A stretch of DNA of 64,000 nucleotides from Verrucomicrobiota bacterium (GTDB lineage Bacteria; Verrucomicrobiota; Verrucomicrobiia; Verrucomicrobiales; Verrucomicrobiaceae): contig JANYCZ010000068.1 of the NCBI GenBank assembly GCA_025360015.1, positions 1 to 64,000 on the forward strand, in the 5' to 3' direction. The translations under genes were made by a program, and so were the position numbers. Shown one piece after another: positions 1 through 8,454 of this stretch; the first letter of the stretch is position 1, and every line of letters starts with the position of its first letter. Below the pieces are notes generated by a model. It saw only the letters and a list, made by a program, of their open reading frames with translations, had not been told where the DNA came from and searched no databases.

Positions 1-409
1 AAGCAGCTGGCGGCCACCGGCAAGCGGTGCAAAATCGACGGCACCGTTTTGTGCGGCGGGCGGAGTATGGGTTGTGTTCACAAACTCCCATCGCACCGAC
101 TCCGCCGCGCAAAACGTCCTTCTTCAATCGCGGCGTTCGGGCTCAATGGGCCCGGCGGGTTTTCATGCCAGTGATCCGGCGGGGCGATCTGCACCGCAGC
201 CACATCCTTTCGCGTGGGCACCTCACGGGAATTCTCAGCCAGGGCAGTTCTTTTTGTCAGCCTCAAGGAATTAGCATGAGAAATATAGACGAAATATTTA
301 GTATTTAAGCGGCAGGATATAGAGGGGGACGATATTTTGGGTAAATTAAGTTTGCAAATCTTCGGAAGAAAATACTAGTCTGCCTACGTTCATCCTGAAT
401 TCCTCTGCT
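1..409. other. Leader region without a convincing gene
   Basis: Several short frames are open here on both strands, and some run off the left edge, but none has a recognisable domain, a consistent codon bias or a good start. They are therefore not called. The last 150 bases are clearly more AT-rich than the rest of the window, as expected for the promoter and 5' leader of the gene starting at 410. A weak sigma-70-like pair (TTGCAA at 352-357, TACTAG at 373-378, 15-base spacing) lies within it. This is a guess from sequence only. A gene fragment extending left of position 1 on the minus strand cannot be excluded. Confidence 0.5.
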
Positions 410-1129
410 ATGAAAACACACATCCTTGCCACTCTGTGCCTCCTTGCCGTCGTTTCGACGCTGCCTGCACACGAATTTACCGACCTGCAGGGCCGCAAGC
501 TCGATGCAGAAATCATTTCTGCTGCTGGCGGTCAGGTCATGCTCAAACGAGCCGATGGCCGCACCTTCAATGTGGCTGCCGCCAGTTTCATCGCAGCAGA
601 TCAAAAATTCATCAGCGACTGGGCGGACGCCAACACGAAATACGGCTTTGAGGTGACCTACACCAAGAAAAAACTCAATCAGACCCGGATTAAACGCAAC
701 AGCGTGACCTATGAGGACGAAACGTGGATCTACAAGATCAATATCCGAAACCGCCAGCCCACCGCAGTAGGTGATCTGCGGGTCGATTACTGGTGCTTTC
801 GACGCGAGGACGGTGGCAAAGGCAAAAGTGGCGCACGGATCGAAACCTCCGGCAGCAGCAAATTAGCCATGGTGGCGGGTTCCGCGACGACGACTCTGGA
901 CACCACGGAAATCATCCTGCACAAACAGGAGCTTGATGGCGGCTTCTACTGGGCCAATGGCGATAGCGCCATCCAGTCCGACGGCATGGGCGGGCTGGCC
1001 GTGCGTATTTTTGATAAAAACGACCGTGAGGTTTATAAATGGGCCACCAAGGATGACCTGTTGGTGGCCGCTGTGGGCAAACCCCAGTCAAACGGCTCAA
1101 AGTCGGGATCCGCCGGCAGCCCAAAATAG
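410..1129 (+). CDS. Secreted SHD1-domain protein
   Basis: This 239-residue protein has a signal peptide at residues 1-20 ending in LPA. Residues 21-72 (HEFTDLQGRKLDAEII, then VMLKRADGR.F, then ISDW) match the SLA1-homology (SHD1) pattern, which is common at the N-terminus of exported PVC-group proteins. The rest looks like a beta-rich domain with no recognised family, including a YKINIRNRQP stretch resembling an Ig-like strand. The C-terminus ends in a short Gly/Ser/Lys tail. It is probably extracytoplasmic, and its function is unknown. It is a single-gene unit closed by the terminator at 1175-1207. The ATG at 410 is the first start that yields a signal peptide. Confidence 0.8.
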   Translation: MKTHILATLCLLAVVSTLPAHEFTDLQGRKLDAEIISAAGGQVMLKRADGRTFNVAAASFIAADQKFISDWADANTKYGFEVTYTKKKLNQTRIKRNSVTYEDETWIYKINIRNRQPTAVGDLRVDYWCFRREDGGKGKSGARIETSGSSKLAMVAGSATTTLDTTEIILHKQELDGGFYWANGDSAIQSDGMGGLAVRIFDKNDREVYKWATKDDLLVAAVGKPQSNGSKSGSAGSPK

Positions 1130-1174
1130 TTCGCGGCCCGTCCTTGAATTTAAGCGTTTCGCACGCTGATATAC

Positions 1175-1207
1175 AGCGCCGGGTATCTTCACCCGGCGCT
1201 TTGTTTT
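1175..1207 (+). terminator. Rho-independent terminator
   Basis: A perfect 10-base inverted repeat (AGCGCCGGGT at 1175-1184, ACCCGGCGCT at 1191-1200) with a six-base loop is followed by TTGTTTT. It should end transcription of the SHD1-domain gene. The T-run overlaps the most upstream in-frame start (TTG at 1206) of mfd. Confidence 0.9.
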
Positions 1208-4200
1208 GGAACCCGTCAAGCGCGCCACCAAACCTCGCGGCGTGAAGAAAGCTGCGAGCCGCCAACCACCACCCCCGTCCGGGCGTGCGCGGGGGGAAGC
1301 ACTCGGTCTGGTGGATCTGACGCTGAAGGCACCTGAGTTTCAGCGCAAACTGAAGCAGACCGACCTGGTGCTGGATCACGTCACCCCGCAGGCCTTCGGC
1401 TTTGCGGCAGCGCTGATGGTGCGGCATGCGGAGAAGGCCATGCCCGGGCGTCGTGTGTGGATTCTCTGTGCGGACGTGAAGACGCAGGATCATGTGCATG
1501 CCGAGCTCGGCGTGTGGCAGTGCCCGGCGCTGTATTTTCCTCGTCTTGGGCAGGTGGTCAACGACGCGCTGGTTGATCCCGAACTGCTGGCGGAGCGCGC
1601 GGGCGTGCTCGGCCGCATGATGGAAGACGACGCGCCGGTCATGGTGCTATGCGCGGACAGTCTGGACGAACCGGCACCGGCACTGGCCGAAATTTCCAGC
1701 CAGCGTCGCACGCTCACCGTCGGAGCGAAGCTGGATGTCGAGGGTCTGCTGCGTGACCTGAGCGAGGCGGGCTACGAGCGTGTCCCCGTCGTCACCGAGC
1801 GCGGGCAGTTTGCCCGCCGCGGCGGCATCGTGGACTTCTTTTCCTGGCAGGCGGAGGAGCCGCTGCGGCTGGAATTTTTTGACGACGAGATCGAATCGAT
1901 CCGTGCCTTCGATCTGCACAATCAGTCTTCCATCAAACGGCTGGAGAGCGTGGGCGTCATTTTGCAGATGAATGAGAATGCGGAGGACGTCTCGCAGGTG
2001 CGAGAGCATCTGCATCAGGATGACTTCATCGTCACCATGGACTGTGAGGGCGAGGCGCATGCCCGCATCCTCAGCGGTGCCGCGCCTGTCGAGGGCGTGG
2101 AGGACTATTCGGCGGCGATCCATGAGAATCCGCTTGGCGTCTTCGATGCGTCTGACTTTGTGCTGCATGAGGCGCGGCGTGAGCACTTCGCCCGTCAAAT
2201 TCGTGAATGGCATGAGGGCGGCTGGCGGACGGTCATTTTCTTCCACAACGAAGCAGAGCGTGAGCGCTTCGCGGAACTGCAAAGCGGTCTGCCGACTTCG
2301 CTCGAAACGAAACTGGGCCTGCTGTATCGCGGCTTTACCGTGCCAGCAGCCAAGCTGGCGGTGCTGACCGGCGCGGAGATTTTTGGCCGTCATCAGCAGA
2401 TCCGCCGCGTGCGGGGATCGAAGCTCGATGAGGCCGAAGTGCTGCGTAAAGCGCGCGACGTGATGCGCGACCTGCGTGAAGGCGACATCGTCGTGCATGC
2501 CGAGCATGGCGTGGCCCGCTTCGGTGGCGTCGAGGTGCGTGATTCCGGCAAGCGCGAAGAGGTGCTGGTGCTGCATTACGCTGAAGGTGCCAAGGTCTTT
2601 GTGCCGGTGGCCCACACGCACATGGTCACGCGCTACGTGGGCGTCGGCGGCAAGGCACCCGCTTTGAGCAAGCTCAGCGAAGCACGTTGGCAGAAGACCC
2701 GCAAGAGCGCGGAGAAAAGTGTCGAGGACTTCGCCGTGCGCATGCTCAGCGTGGCGGCGGAGAGGCAGACGCTGAAGGCGTATTCGCACCAGCCGGACAC
2801 GAAGTGGCAAGTCGAGTTTGAGGAGTCGTTTTTGTACCGCGAAACGCCGGATCAGCTCCGCAGCGTGGAGGAGATCAAGCGCGACATGGAAGCGGAAAAA
2901 CCCATGGACCGGCTGCTGTGCGCGGATGTCGGCTTCGGTAAAACGGAGGTCGCCATTCGCGCCGCGTTCAAGGCCGTCATGGGTGGCCGCCAGGTGGCGA
3001 TCCTGGTGCCCACCACAGTGCTGGCACGCCAGCACTGGGAAAACATTCGCCAGCGCATGAGCGAGTTTCCCGTGTCGGTCGAAATGCTCTGCCGTCTCAC
3101 GCCGCCGAACCGCGAACGGGAGATTCTGCGGGGTATCACGGAAGGCACAGTGGACATCGTCATCGGCACGCATCGGGTCATTTCCAAAGACGTGCGCTTT
3201 AAAAACCTCGGCCTCGCCGTGATCGACGAAGAGCAGCGCTTCGGTGTGAAGCACAAAGAGAAATTCAAAGACCTCTTTCGTCTCGTGGATGTGCTCACGC
3301 TCAGTGCCACGCCGATCCCGCGCACGCTCTACCTCGCGCTCATGGGCATGCGTGACATGAGCACCATCGAGACGCCGCCGCCGAACAAGCAGGCCGTGCA
3401 GACGATGATCTGCCCTTACGACGAGCGCACGATCAAGCAGGCCGTTGAGGCGGAGATCGAGCGCGGCGGGCAGGTCTTCTTTCTGCACAATCGCGTGATG
3501 ACCATCGAAAAAATCGCGCAGCGCATCCGTGATCTTTGTCCGAAGGCGCGCGTGATCATCGGTCACGGCCAGATGGAAAGCGAGATGCTGGAAGATGTGA
3601 TGCACACTTTCGTCGATGGCGGTGCCGATGTGCTCGTGTGCACCACCATCATTGAAAGCGGTGTCGATATTCCCAATGCGAACACCATCATCATTGATCG
3701 CGCGGACCGCTTCGGGCTCGCTGACTTGTATCAGCTGCGTGGCCGTGTCGGCCGTGGCGGTGTGCAGGCCTATGCCTACCTGCTCCTGCCGCAGGATGCG
3801 GTGACCGCTGGCGATGCGCGCAAGCGCGTGAACGCCATCAAGCAATATGCCGGCCTTGGCAGCGGCTTCAAAATCGCACTGCGCGATCTGGAGATTCGCG
3901 GCGCAGGCAATCTGCTCGGCACGGAGCAGAGCGGCCACATCGCCGCCGTCGGCTTCGATTTGTACTGCCAGATGCTCAAGCAAAGCGTCGCCCGCATGCA
4001 GGGCCGCCGCGTGTCGCGTCCGGTGGAAGTCGGGCTGCGCACCGATTTCCTCGTCATGAACGAGGCCATGATGGTGCAGGCAGAAAAAACCGCCACGCCC
4101 GCCTTCCTGCCCTCCACTTTCATCGAAGACCTCAAGCTGCGCATCACCGCCTACCGCCAGGTGGGCGAGATCATGACACGCAAGGAGCTCGAAGAACTCG

Positions 4201-4445
4201 AGGCGCAGTGGCGTGATCAGTTCGGCGAAAAGCTCCCCCACTCCGTGCAGAACCTCCTCACCTGCGCCTCCATCCGCCTCGCCGCCGCGCATGCCGGTAT
4301 CAGCGATGTCGAAATCAAAGAGCGCAAGCTCATGCTCAACCGCAACGGCAAGTTCGTCATGATCCAGGGCAAGTTCCCCCGCCTCAGTTCGCGTGAAGGT
4401 TACAAGCAGCTCGCCGAGACACTGGCGATGCTGCGGACATTGTGA
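1206..4445 (+). CDS. mfd: Transcription-repair coupling factor Mfd
   Basis: Mfd is an SF2 DNA translocase that displaces RNA polymerase stalled at lesions and recruits UvrA. The frame gives up to 1079 residues, close to the usual 1100-1150. The N-terminal part has UvrB-like repeats (RGGIVDFFSW near residue 200). A RID/CarD-like module (EGDIVVHAEHGVARFGGVE) follows near residue 425. The helicase core has Walker A GFGKT at 576-580, DEEQ at 674-677, SATPIPRT, and the translocation-region signature GRVGRGGVQAYAYLL. A C-terminal D7-like domain ends the protein. The start is uncertain: TTG 1206 lies in the terminator T-run upstream. In-frame GTG codons at 1242 or 1311 (the latter about 13 bases after GGGGGA) are realistic alternatives. 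Confidence 0.97.
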   Translation: MEPVKRATKPRGVKKAASRQPPPPSGRARGEALGLVDLTLKAPEFQRKLKQTDLVLDHVTPQAFGFAAALMVRHAEKAMPGRRVWILCADVKTQDHVHAELGVWQCPALYFPRLGQVVNDALVDPELLAERAGVLGRMMEDDAPVMVLCADSLDEPAPALAEISSQRRTLTVGAKLDVEGLLRDLSEAGYERVPVVTERGQFARRGGIVDFFSWQAEEPLRLEFFDDEIESIRAFDLHNQSSIKRLESVGVILQMNENAEDVSQVREHLHQDDFIVTMDCEGEAHARILSGAAPVEGVEDYSAAIHENPLGVFDASDFVLHEARREHFARQIREWHEGGWRTVIFFHNEAERERFAELQSGLPTSLETKLGLLYRGFTVPAAKLAVLTGAEIFGRHQQIRRVRGSKLDEAEVLRKARDVMRDLREGDIVVHAEHGVARFGGVEVRDSGKREEVLVLHYAEGAKVFVPVAHTHMVTRYVGVGGKAPALSKLSEARWQKTRKSAEKSVEDFAVRMLSVAAERQTLKAYSHQPDTKWQVEFEESFLYRETPDQLRSVEEIKRDMEAEKPMDRLLCADVGFGKTEVAIRAAFKAVMGGRQVAILVPTTVLARQHWENIRQRMSEFPVSVEMLCRLTPPNREREILRGITEGTVDIVIGTHRVISKDVRFKNLGLAVIDEEQRFGVKHKEKFKDLFRLVDVLTLSATPIPRTLYLALMGMRDMSTIETPPPNKQAVQTMICPYDERTIKQAVEAEIERGGQVFFLHNRVMTIEKIAQRIRDLCPKARVIIGHGQMESEMLEDVMHTFVDGGADVLVCTTIIESGVDIPNANTIIIDRADRFGLADLYQLRGRVGRGGVQAYAYLLLPQDAVTAGDARKRVNAIKQYAGLGSGFKIALRDLEIRGAGNLLGTEQSGHIAAVGFDLYCQMLKQSVARMQGRRVSRPVEVGLRTDFLVMNEAMMVQAEKTATPAFLPSTFIEDLKLRITAYRQVGEIMTRKELEELEAQWRDQFGEKLPHSVQNLLTCASIRLAAAHAGISDVEIKERKLMLNRNGKFVMIQGKFPRLSSREGYKQLAETLAMLRTL

Positions 4446-5288
4446 TCAAACCTGGGTGGCCAGATGCTCGGCATGGAACTTCTGCGCCGTCGCATCTCCC
4501 ATTTCATAGCACTGCTTGAGCCTACCCGGAAAGAACGGCGAAGGGCGCGCATGGCTCGTGGTGATGATGGTGAGTTTTTTGCCGTGCAGGCGTGCCAGTT
4601 CGATGCGGTCGTTCAGAATCTGGCGGTTCATGGCTGCGTGAGTCGCGGCGATGGTGGCCATCAGGCGATGCAGCGGCAGCAGCGGAGGCTTGCCTGGCGG
4701 CTGGACGATACGGTGAATGATAATGTGGTCGATGCCGTCATCCGTGAACCACGGGTCTACCGGTGATTCATGCGCGACCCCCCCATCGGTGCACATGCGG
4801 CCTTCGAACTCCAGCGGCGTGAAGAGCATCGGCACGCAGGCGCTGGCCGCCATCGCGGAGGCCAGCGGTCCGCTGCGGACGAAGAGGGTCTCATGTTTTG
4901 ACAAGTCGCTCAGAGCGATCAGCAGCTGGGGATTTGACAGAGATTCGATGGCTCGCGTGCCGACGATCGATTCAAAATGGGCCACGGCCCCCCTGGCGTC
5001 GAAAAAACCGGGATGACGATGCAGGAGACTGTTCACGAGCTGGTGCCAGAACCAGATCGTGCGGCGGGCAAATGACAGATACAGGCGCGGATTGCACACG
5101 GCCTGCCGGATGACCTCCTGCTCCAGGCCTGCGGCGTAAAATCCAGCGGTGATGGCACCCGCTGAAGAGCCCCCGACAGCGACCGGCCGCACGCCGAGCG
5201 CATGCAGCCGTGCCAGAAAGCCCGCATGCGTGGCGTAGCCCATGAACGAAGCGCCGAGCGAGATGGCGATGCGCGGTGGTTCACTCAT
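4446..5288 (-). CDS. Patatin-like phospholipase
   Basis: This 280-residue protein belongs to the patatin family of Ser/Asp-dyad acyl hydrolases. The nucleophile elbow is GSSAG at 40-44 (Ser42) and the second dyad residue lies in DGG at 168-170. The usual Gly-rich oxyanion loop is present in altered form (LGASFMGY, residues 11-18). The frame is open 31 codons further upstream, but ATG 5288 is preferred. It forms an ATGA overlap with the stop of the upstream membrane-protein gene and is preceded by a GGAGGAG ribosome-binding site. It is the last gene of the fabG-like/ACP/membrane-protein operon, suggesting it acts on the acyl lipid handled there. No signal peptide is visible. Confidence 0.88.
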   Translation of the reverse strand: MSEPPRIAISLGASFMGYATHAGFLARLHALGVRPVAVGGSSAGAITAGFYAAGLEQEVIRQAVCNPRLYLSFARRTIWFWHQLVNSLLHRHPGFFDARGAVAHFESIVGTRAIESLSNPQLLIALSDLSKHETLFVRSGPLASAMAASACVPMLFTPLEFEGRMCTDGGVAHESPVDPWFTDDGIDHIIIHRIVQPPGKPPLLPLHRLMATIAATHAAMNRQILNDRIELARLHGKKLTIITTSHARPSPFFPGRLKQCYEMGDATAQKFHAEHLATQV

Positions 5289-6295
5289 GCGCACTGCTCC
5301 TCCGGTGCGATGACGGGGGCATGCTTCGCGCGCAGAAACAACACCCCTCCGACGACTCCCCAAAACAGGCTGAAGATCCACCCTGCGAGTGACGCGGAAA
5401 CGCCCACTGCCTCCGGCACGTTTGCCAGACCCGCGAGCAGCGCTTCAAAGGTGCGCTCACGCACGCCCAGCCCCGAGACAGAGACGGGCAGTGATGCCGC
5501 TGCATCGACGATGGGCATGGCCGTGAGCACATCCAGCACGGGCGCGGCGCCACCCACCGCACGCAGCCCGCAGTAAAAGCTCATGAAAAAGGCCGCATGC
5601 ATGCCGGTGGAAACGACCATGGCGGAAAGCGTGCGCCGCCACAGTCGAGCAGCGACATCATGCACCCGCGTCAGGCGTGCGATGAGGCCTGCCAATTTGG
5701 GATTGCCCATGGTACGCGGAAAGGTGCGGCGCCCCCACGTCAGCAGGCTGGGAGTGAAGGAAAACCAGCTGATCAAAAGGCCCACCAGCGCCACGCCGAC
5801 ATACATGGCGTAACCGGTGATCAGCATGCGCAGATCGTAGCCGATCTCATGCCAATGTGAAGCCCTGGCCACCATGCACACCGTGAACAGAATGGCGACG
5901 GAGATGAGACCAGTAAGGTGGTCCAGCACGAGAGACACGCTCACCGGCATCGTCTGGCCAGGCAGGCGCCGGGAGAGCGCCATGATCTTGTAGGTGTCCC
6001 CCCCCACGACTCCCACGGAGCTGATGTTGAAAAAGGCGCTGATGATTTCTGCCTGCAGCACAATATGAAACGGCAGGTCAGGCACCTGACCGCGCAGAAT
6101 GATGTGCCAGCGGGTGGCGGCCAGAAACAGCGAGAGAAACGCGAAGGCAAGCCCGGCGAGCGTCCACGGCCAGTTCATCATCAGGGCGCGCAGGCGTGGC
6201 GCGATGTCGGCGAGGAGGTCATGCTCTCGAAACAGCAGTGCGAGCAGCACACCGCTGATGATCAGACGCAGGGCGATGGAGACGAAGCGTTTCAA
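5285..6295 (-). CDS. LPG-synthase-TM / UPF0104-type membrane protein
   Basis: This 336-residue polytopic membrane protein has about eight hydrophobic segments. It resembles the lysylphosphatidylglycerol synthase transmembrane region family (COG0392, flippase-like). The signature stretch is FFNISSVGVVGGDTYKIMAL near residues 88-107, the place where family members carry a GGD motif. A second typical stretch is LPVSVSGLGVRE near residues 273-284. It has no soluble C-terminal aminoacyltransferase domain, so lysyl transfer itself is not expected. Lipid or glycolipid translocation is the more likely role, inferred from the family. It overlaps the patatin gene by four bases and follows the ACP gene by 25 bases. 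Confidence 0.85.
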   Translation of the reverse strand: MKRFVSIALRLIISGVLLALLFREHDLLADIAPRLRALMMNWPWTLAGLAFAFLSLFLAATRWHIILRGQVPDLPFHIVLQAEIISAFFNISSVGVVGGDTYKIMALSRRLPGQTMPVSVSLVLDHLTGLISVAILFTVCMVARASHWHEIGYDLRMLITGYAMYVGVALVGLLISWFSFTPSLLTWGRRTFPRTMGNPKLAGLIARLTRVHDVAARLWRRTLSAMVVSTGMHAAFFMSFYCGLRAVGGAAPVLDVLTAMPIVDAAASLPVSVSGLGVRERTFEALLAGLANVPEAVGVSASLAGWIFSLFWGVVGGVLFLRAKHAPVIAPEEQCA

Positions 6296-6320
6296 ATCGC
6301 GGAGCTGGATGGGCAGGGGA

Positions 6321-6575
6321 TTACGCCGCCGCTTTCTGGTCCACGGCTTCAGCGAGTGTGTTCACACTTTGCAGGATGCGCTTCGCCTGATCTTGATCGG
6401 CCATTTTAAAGCCAAAGTGTTTTTCGATCATCACCACCAGCTGGAGAGCGTCCACGGAGTCGAGGCCGACGCCTGCAGGGCCAAAGAGGGGGGTGTCATC
6501 GCCGATTTCATCCGCGGTCATGTCGAGCATGAGTTCGCTGATCATTAGTTCTTTGAGGCGCTGGCGGGTCGGCAT
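6321..6575 (-). CDS. Acyl carrier protein
   Basis: This 84-residue small acidic protein carries the phosphopantetheine attachment motif GLDSVDAL, with Ser40 as the expected attachment site. The length and helical pattern fit the ACP family. The frame is open further upstream inside the fabG-like gene, but ATG 6575 gives the standard ACP length. The sequence after the serine (QLVVMIEKHFGFKM) is typical of carrier proteins, but this is unlikely to be the housekeeping fatty-acid ACP. It sits with a single reductase, a membrane protein and a patatin rather than with fabD/fabF. It lies 37 bases downstream of the reductase gene. Confidence 0.9.
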   Translation of the reverse strand: MPTRQRLKELMISELMLDMTADEIGDDTPLFGPAGVGLDSVDALQLVVMIEKHFGFKMADQDQAKRILQSVNTLAEAVDQKAAA

Positions 6576-6612
6576 GCAGAGGATACGTGGCGGAAGGGTG
6601 CGGAGGGGCGGG

Positions 6613-7341
6613 CTAAAGAAGGCCGCCGTCGATTTTAAGGGTCGTCCCAGTGATATAGCTCGCATCCGCGCTCGCAAGGAAGAAAACCGCAGCCGCGATC
6701 TCCTCCGGCCGGGCAAACCGGCGCATTGGGAGCTGCATTTTGAGCGCTTTGAGATGCTCTGGCGTCCAATCGGCCGGCAGCCCCCCTTCGATATAGCCGG
6801 GGCAGACCGCATTCACGGTGATGCCCATGCGGGCAGATTCTTTGGCCAAACTCTGCGTCAGACCGATCACTCCAGCCTTGGCCGCAGCGTAGTTGGTCTG
6901 TCCGGCAGGCGAGGAAATGGCGCTAAGGGAGGCGATATTGACGATGCGCCCCTGCCGCTGCCGCATCATCCCAGGCAGCGCCGCCTGGCAGCCATGAAAG
7001 ACAGCATTAAGGTTCGCATCTAAAACGCGCGACCACTGGTCCTGCGCCATATTGGCCAGCAGCGCGTCTTCATGGAAGCCCGCGTTGTTGATCAGAACAC
7101 TGAGAGGTGCGGCTTTGGTTTCGATTTCGGTCACTGCTGCCTTCCAATCGTCGGGAGAGGTGACTTCGAGTGTCAGTAAATGCGCCCGGCCCGAAAATCG
7201 CGCGGCCAGCTCCTGCGCCCGTTCCCGCCGTTCCCGCACGCCAAGAAAAACAACGCAGCTTTCCTCCCGAGTCAGGAAGAATTCGGCAAGGGCAAGGCCC
7301 AGCGCTCCATTCGCGCCGGTGATCAAGATGCTACGATTCAT
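6613..7341 (-). CDS. FabG-like 3-oxoacyl-ACP reductase (SDR)
   Basis: This 242-residue classical short-chain dehydrogenase/reductase has the NAD(P)-binding TGANGALG at 8-15 and NNAG at 85-88. The catalytic residues are Ser138, Tyr151 and Lys155 (YAAAK). It has the C-terminal signature TGTTLKIDGG. Spacing matches FabG, and the neighbouring ACP gene supports an acyl-ACP substrate. Family membership is certain. The exact substrate is inferred. It is the first gene of the four-gene minus-strand operon and starts 36 bases downstream of the Kelch gene. Confidence 0.92.
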   Translation of the reverse strand: MNRSILITGANGALGLALAEFFLTREESCVVFLGVRERRERAQELAARFSGRAHLLTLEVTSPDDWKAAVTEIETKAAPLSVLINNAGFHEDALLANMAQDQWSRVLDANLNAVFHGCQAALPGMMRQRQGRIVNIASLSAISSPAGQTNYAAAKAGVIGLTQSLAKESARMGITVNAVCPGYIEGGLPADWTPEHLKALKMQLPMRRFARPEEIAAAVFFLASADASYITGTTLKIDGGLL

Positions 7342-7377
7342 CTTAGAGCTTTGGAGTCCCCCGGGAAGGGTTGCAAG

Positions 7378-8388
7378 TCACTTAATCGCCCCGCTCCAGA
7401 CTTGGGGAGACCTCACTCCCGGACGCGCTTCACCACCGGGGATCACGATTTGACCATTCCAGAGCACTGCATTCGTCGTTACCAGTGAAAACGGCACCTC
7501 GCCCGCCTGGCTCCAAGTCTGCGTCTTCACGTCGAAGACCAAAATCGAGCGTGGAAAGCCGGGATGCTTTTCCTTGGGCTCGAAGTGGACGTTCACGCCA
7601 TCGTCACCGCCGATGATATAAATCTTGGAGCCGATCACCGGCGCGGGGTTCGGGGCCGCCACCGCGACGCGGGGCATGTCCGGCAGCTTTTTCCAGCCGG
7701 TGGCCCCTTGGTAGGCCCACGCATCGTTCAGCCATTCGCGCTCGGGTTTGCCATCCTTGTCCGCATGCAGGGCCGCGCCGCTGAAAAGATGCACCATGCC
7801 GCCCACAGCCGCCATGCAGGCCAGGATGCGCGGTTTGCCCGGGCAGGGGGGCAGCTCCTGCCACGCCGCGCCGGGCTGCTTCAGGTCGAGCGCCCAAAAA
7901 TTGCTCATGGCGCCGGTGGAGGCCGGGGTTTCGATGCCCCCGGAGATGTAGATGACGCCATCACCCTCGCACCCACACATGAAAGCACATGGCTTGGGCA
8001 GAGGCGGCAGCTTGGCGTCCTTTTGCACCCAGAATACCTCACGGAAATGCTCCGTGGCATTGCCCCCGCCGAGGACGATCCACCCGGCAGGAGTTGTGAT
8101 GCTCACGCCATAGCCATTGGGTTGCGGCAGTTTTCCCACCACCCGCCAGGCACCGTCTGGCTTTTCCAGCGCAAAGAGCGTGTCATACCAGAGCTTCGTG
8201 CCGCCCTCCCACGGCATTTTGTCGATGAAATGCGTGCCCCCGGCGACCATGAGAGTGCCGTCTACCACGCCGGCAAAAGATCCGGCAAACCCGCGGGCAT
8301 CGGGCAGGGGAGGCAGGGGCGACCAGGATAGATCTGCGGCGGAAGCAGTGAATATGAGTGACATGAGACAGAGCAGCGGGCGAAGCAT
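7378..8388 (-). CDS. Exported Kelch-repeat protein, NanM-like mutarotase
   Basis: This 336-residue protein has a signal peptide (LLCLMSLIFTASA) and repeated Kelch blades. The blades show a GG pair followed by a Trp or Tyr at a distance: VAGGTHF, VLGGGNA, YISGGIE, YIIGGDDG and VIPGGEA. Size and blade pattern fit the cyclically permuted NanM-type family, whose characterised member interconverts sialic acid anomers. The substrate here is unproven. ATG 8388 is chosen because it places the signal peptide at the N-terminus. The frame is open 13 codons further. It is probably monocistronic or leads into the fabG-like operon. A broken sialidase gene about 32 kb away is the only other sialic-acid hint. 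Confidence 0.78.
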   Translation of the reverse strand: MLRPLLCLMSLIFTASAADLSWSPLPPLPDARGFAGSFAGVVDGTLMVAGGTHFIDKMPWEGGTKLWYDTLFALEKPDGAWRVVGKLPQPNGYGVSITTPAGWIVLGGGNATEHFREVFWVQKDAKLPPLPKPCAFMCGCEGDGVIYISGGIETPASTGAMSNFWALDLKQPGAAWQELPPCPGKPRILACMAAVGGMVHLFSGAALHADKDGKPEREWLNDAWAYQGATGWKKLPDMPRVAVAAPNPAPVIGSKIYIIGGDDGVNVHFEPKEKHPGFPRSILVFDVKTQTWSQAGEVPFSLVTTNAVLWNGQIVIPGGEARPGVRSPQVWSGAIK

Positions 8389-8454
8389 GACCGCCACATA
8401 ACGTAGGTTTGATGATAGTTCCGGCACATTGAGTGCTTATTTTGGACCCTGCTC

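Noticed and set aside
1-274. Long open frames at the left edge on both strands
   Set aside because: No domain, unclear starts, and no codon bias that favours one frame.
1647-4292. 881-codon open frame on the minus strand opposite mfd
   Set aside because: It is the antisense shadow of a high-GC gene. It is His/Arg/Ala-rich with no domain, while the plus strand encodes all Mfd motifs.
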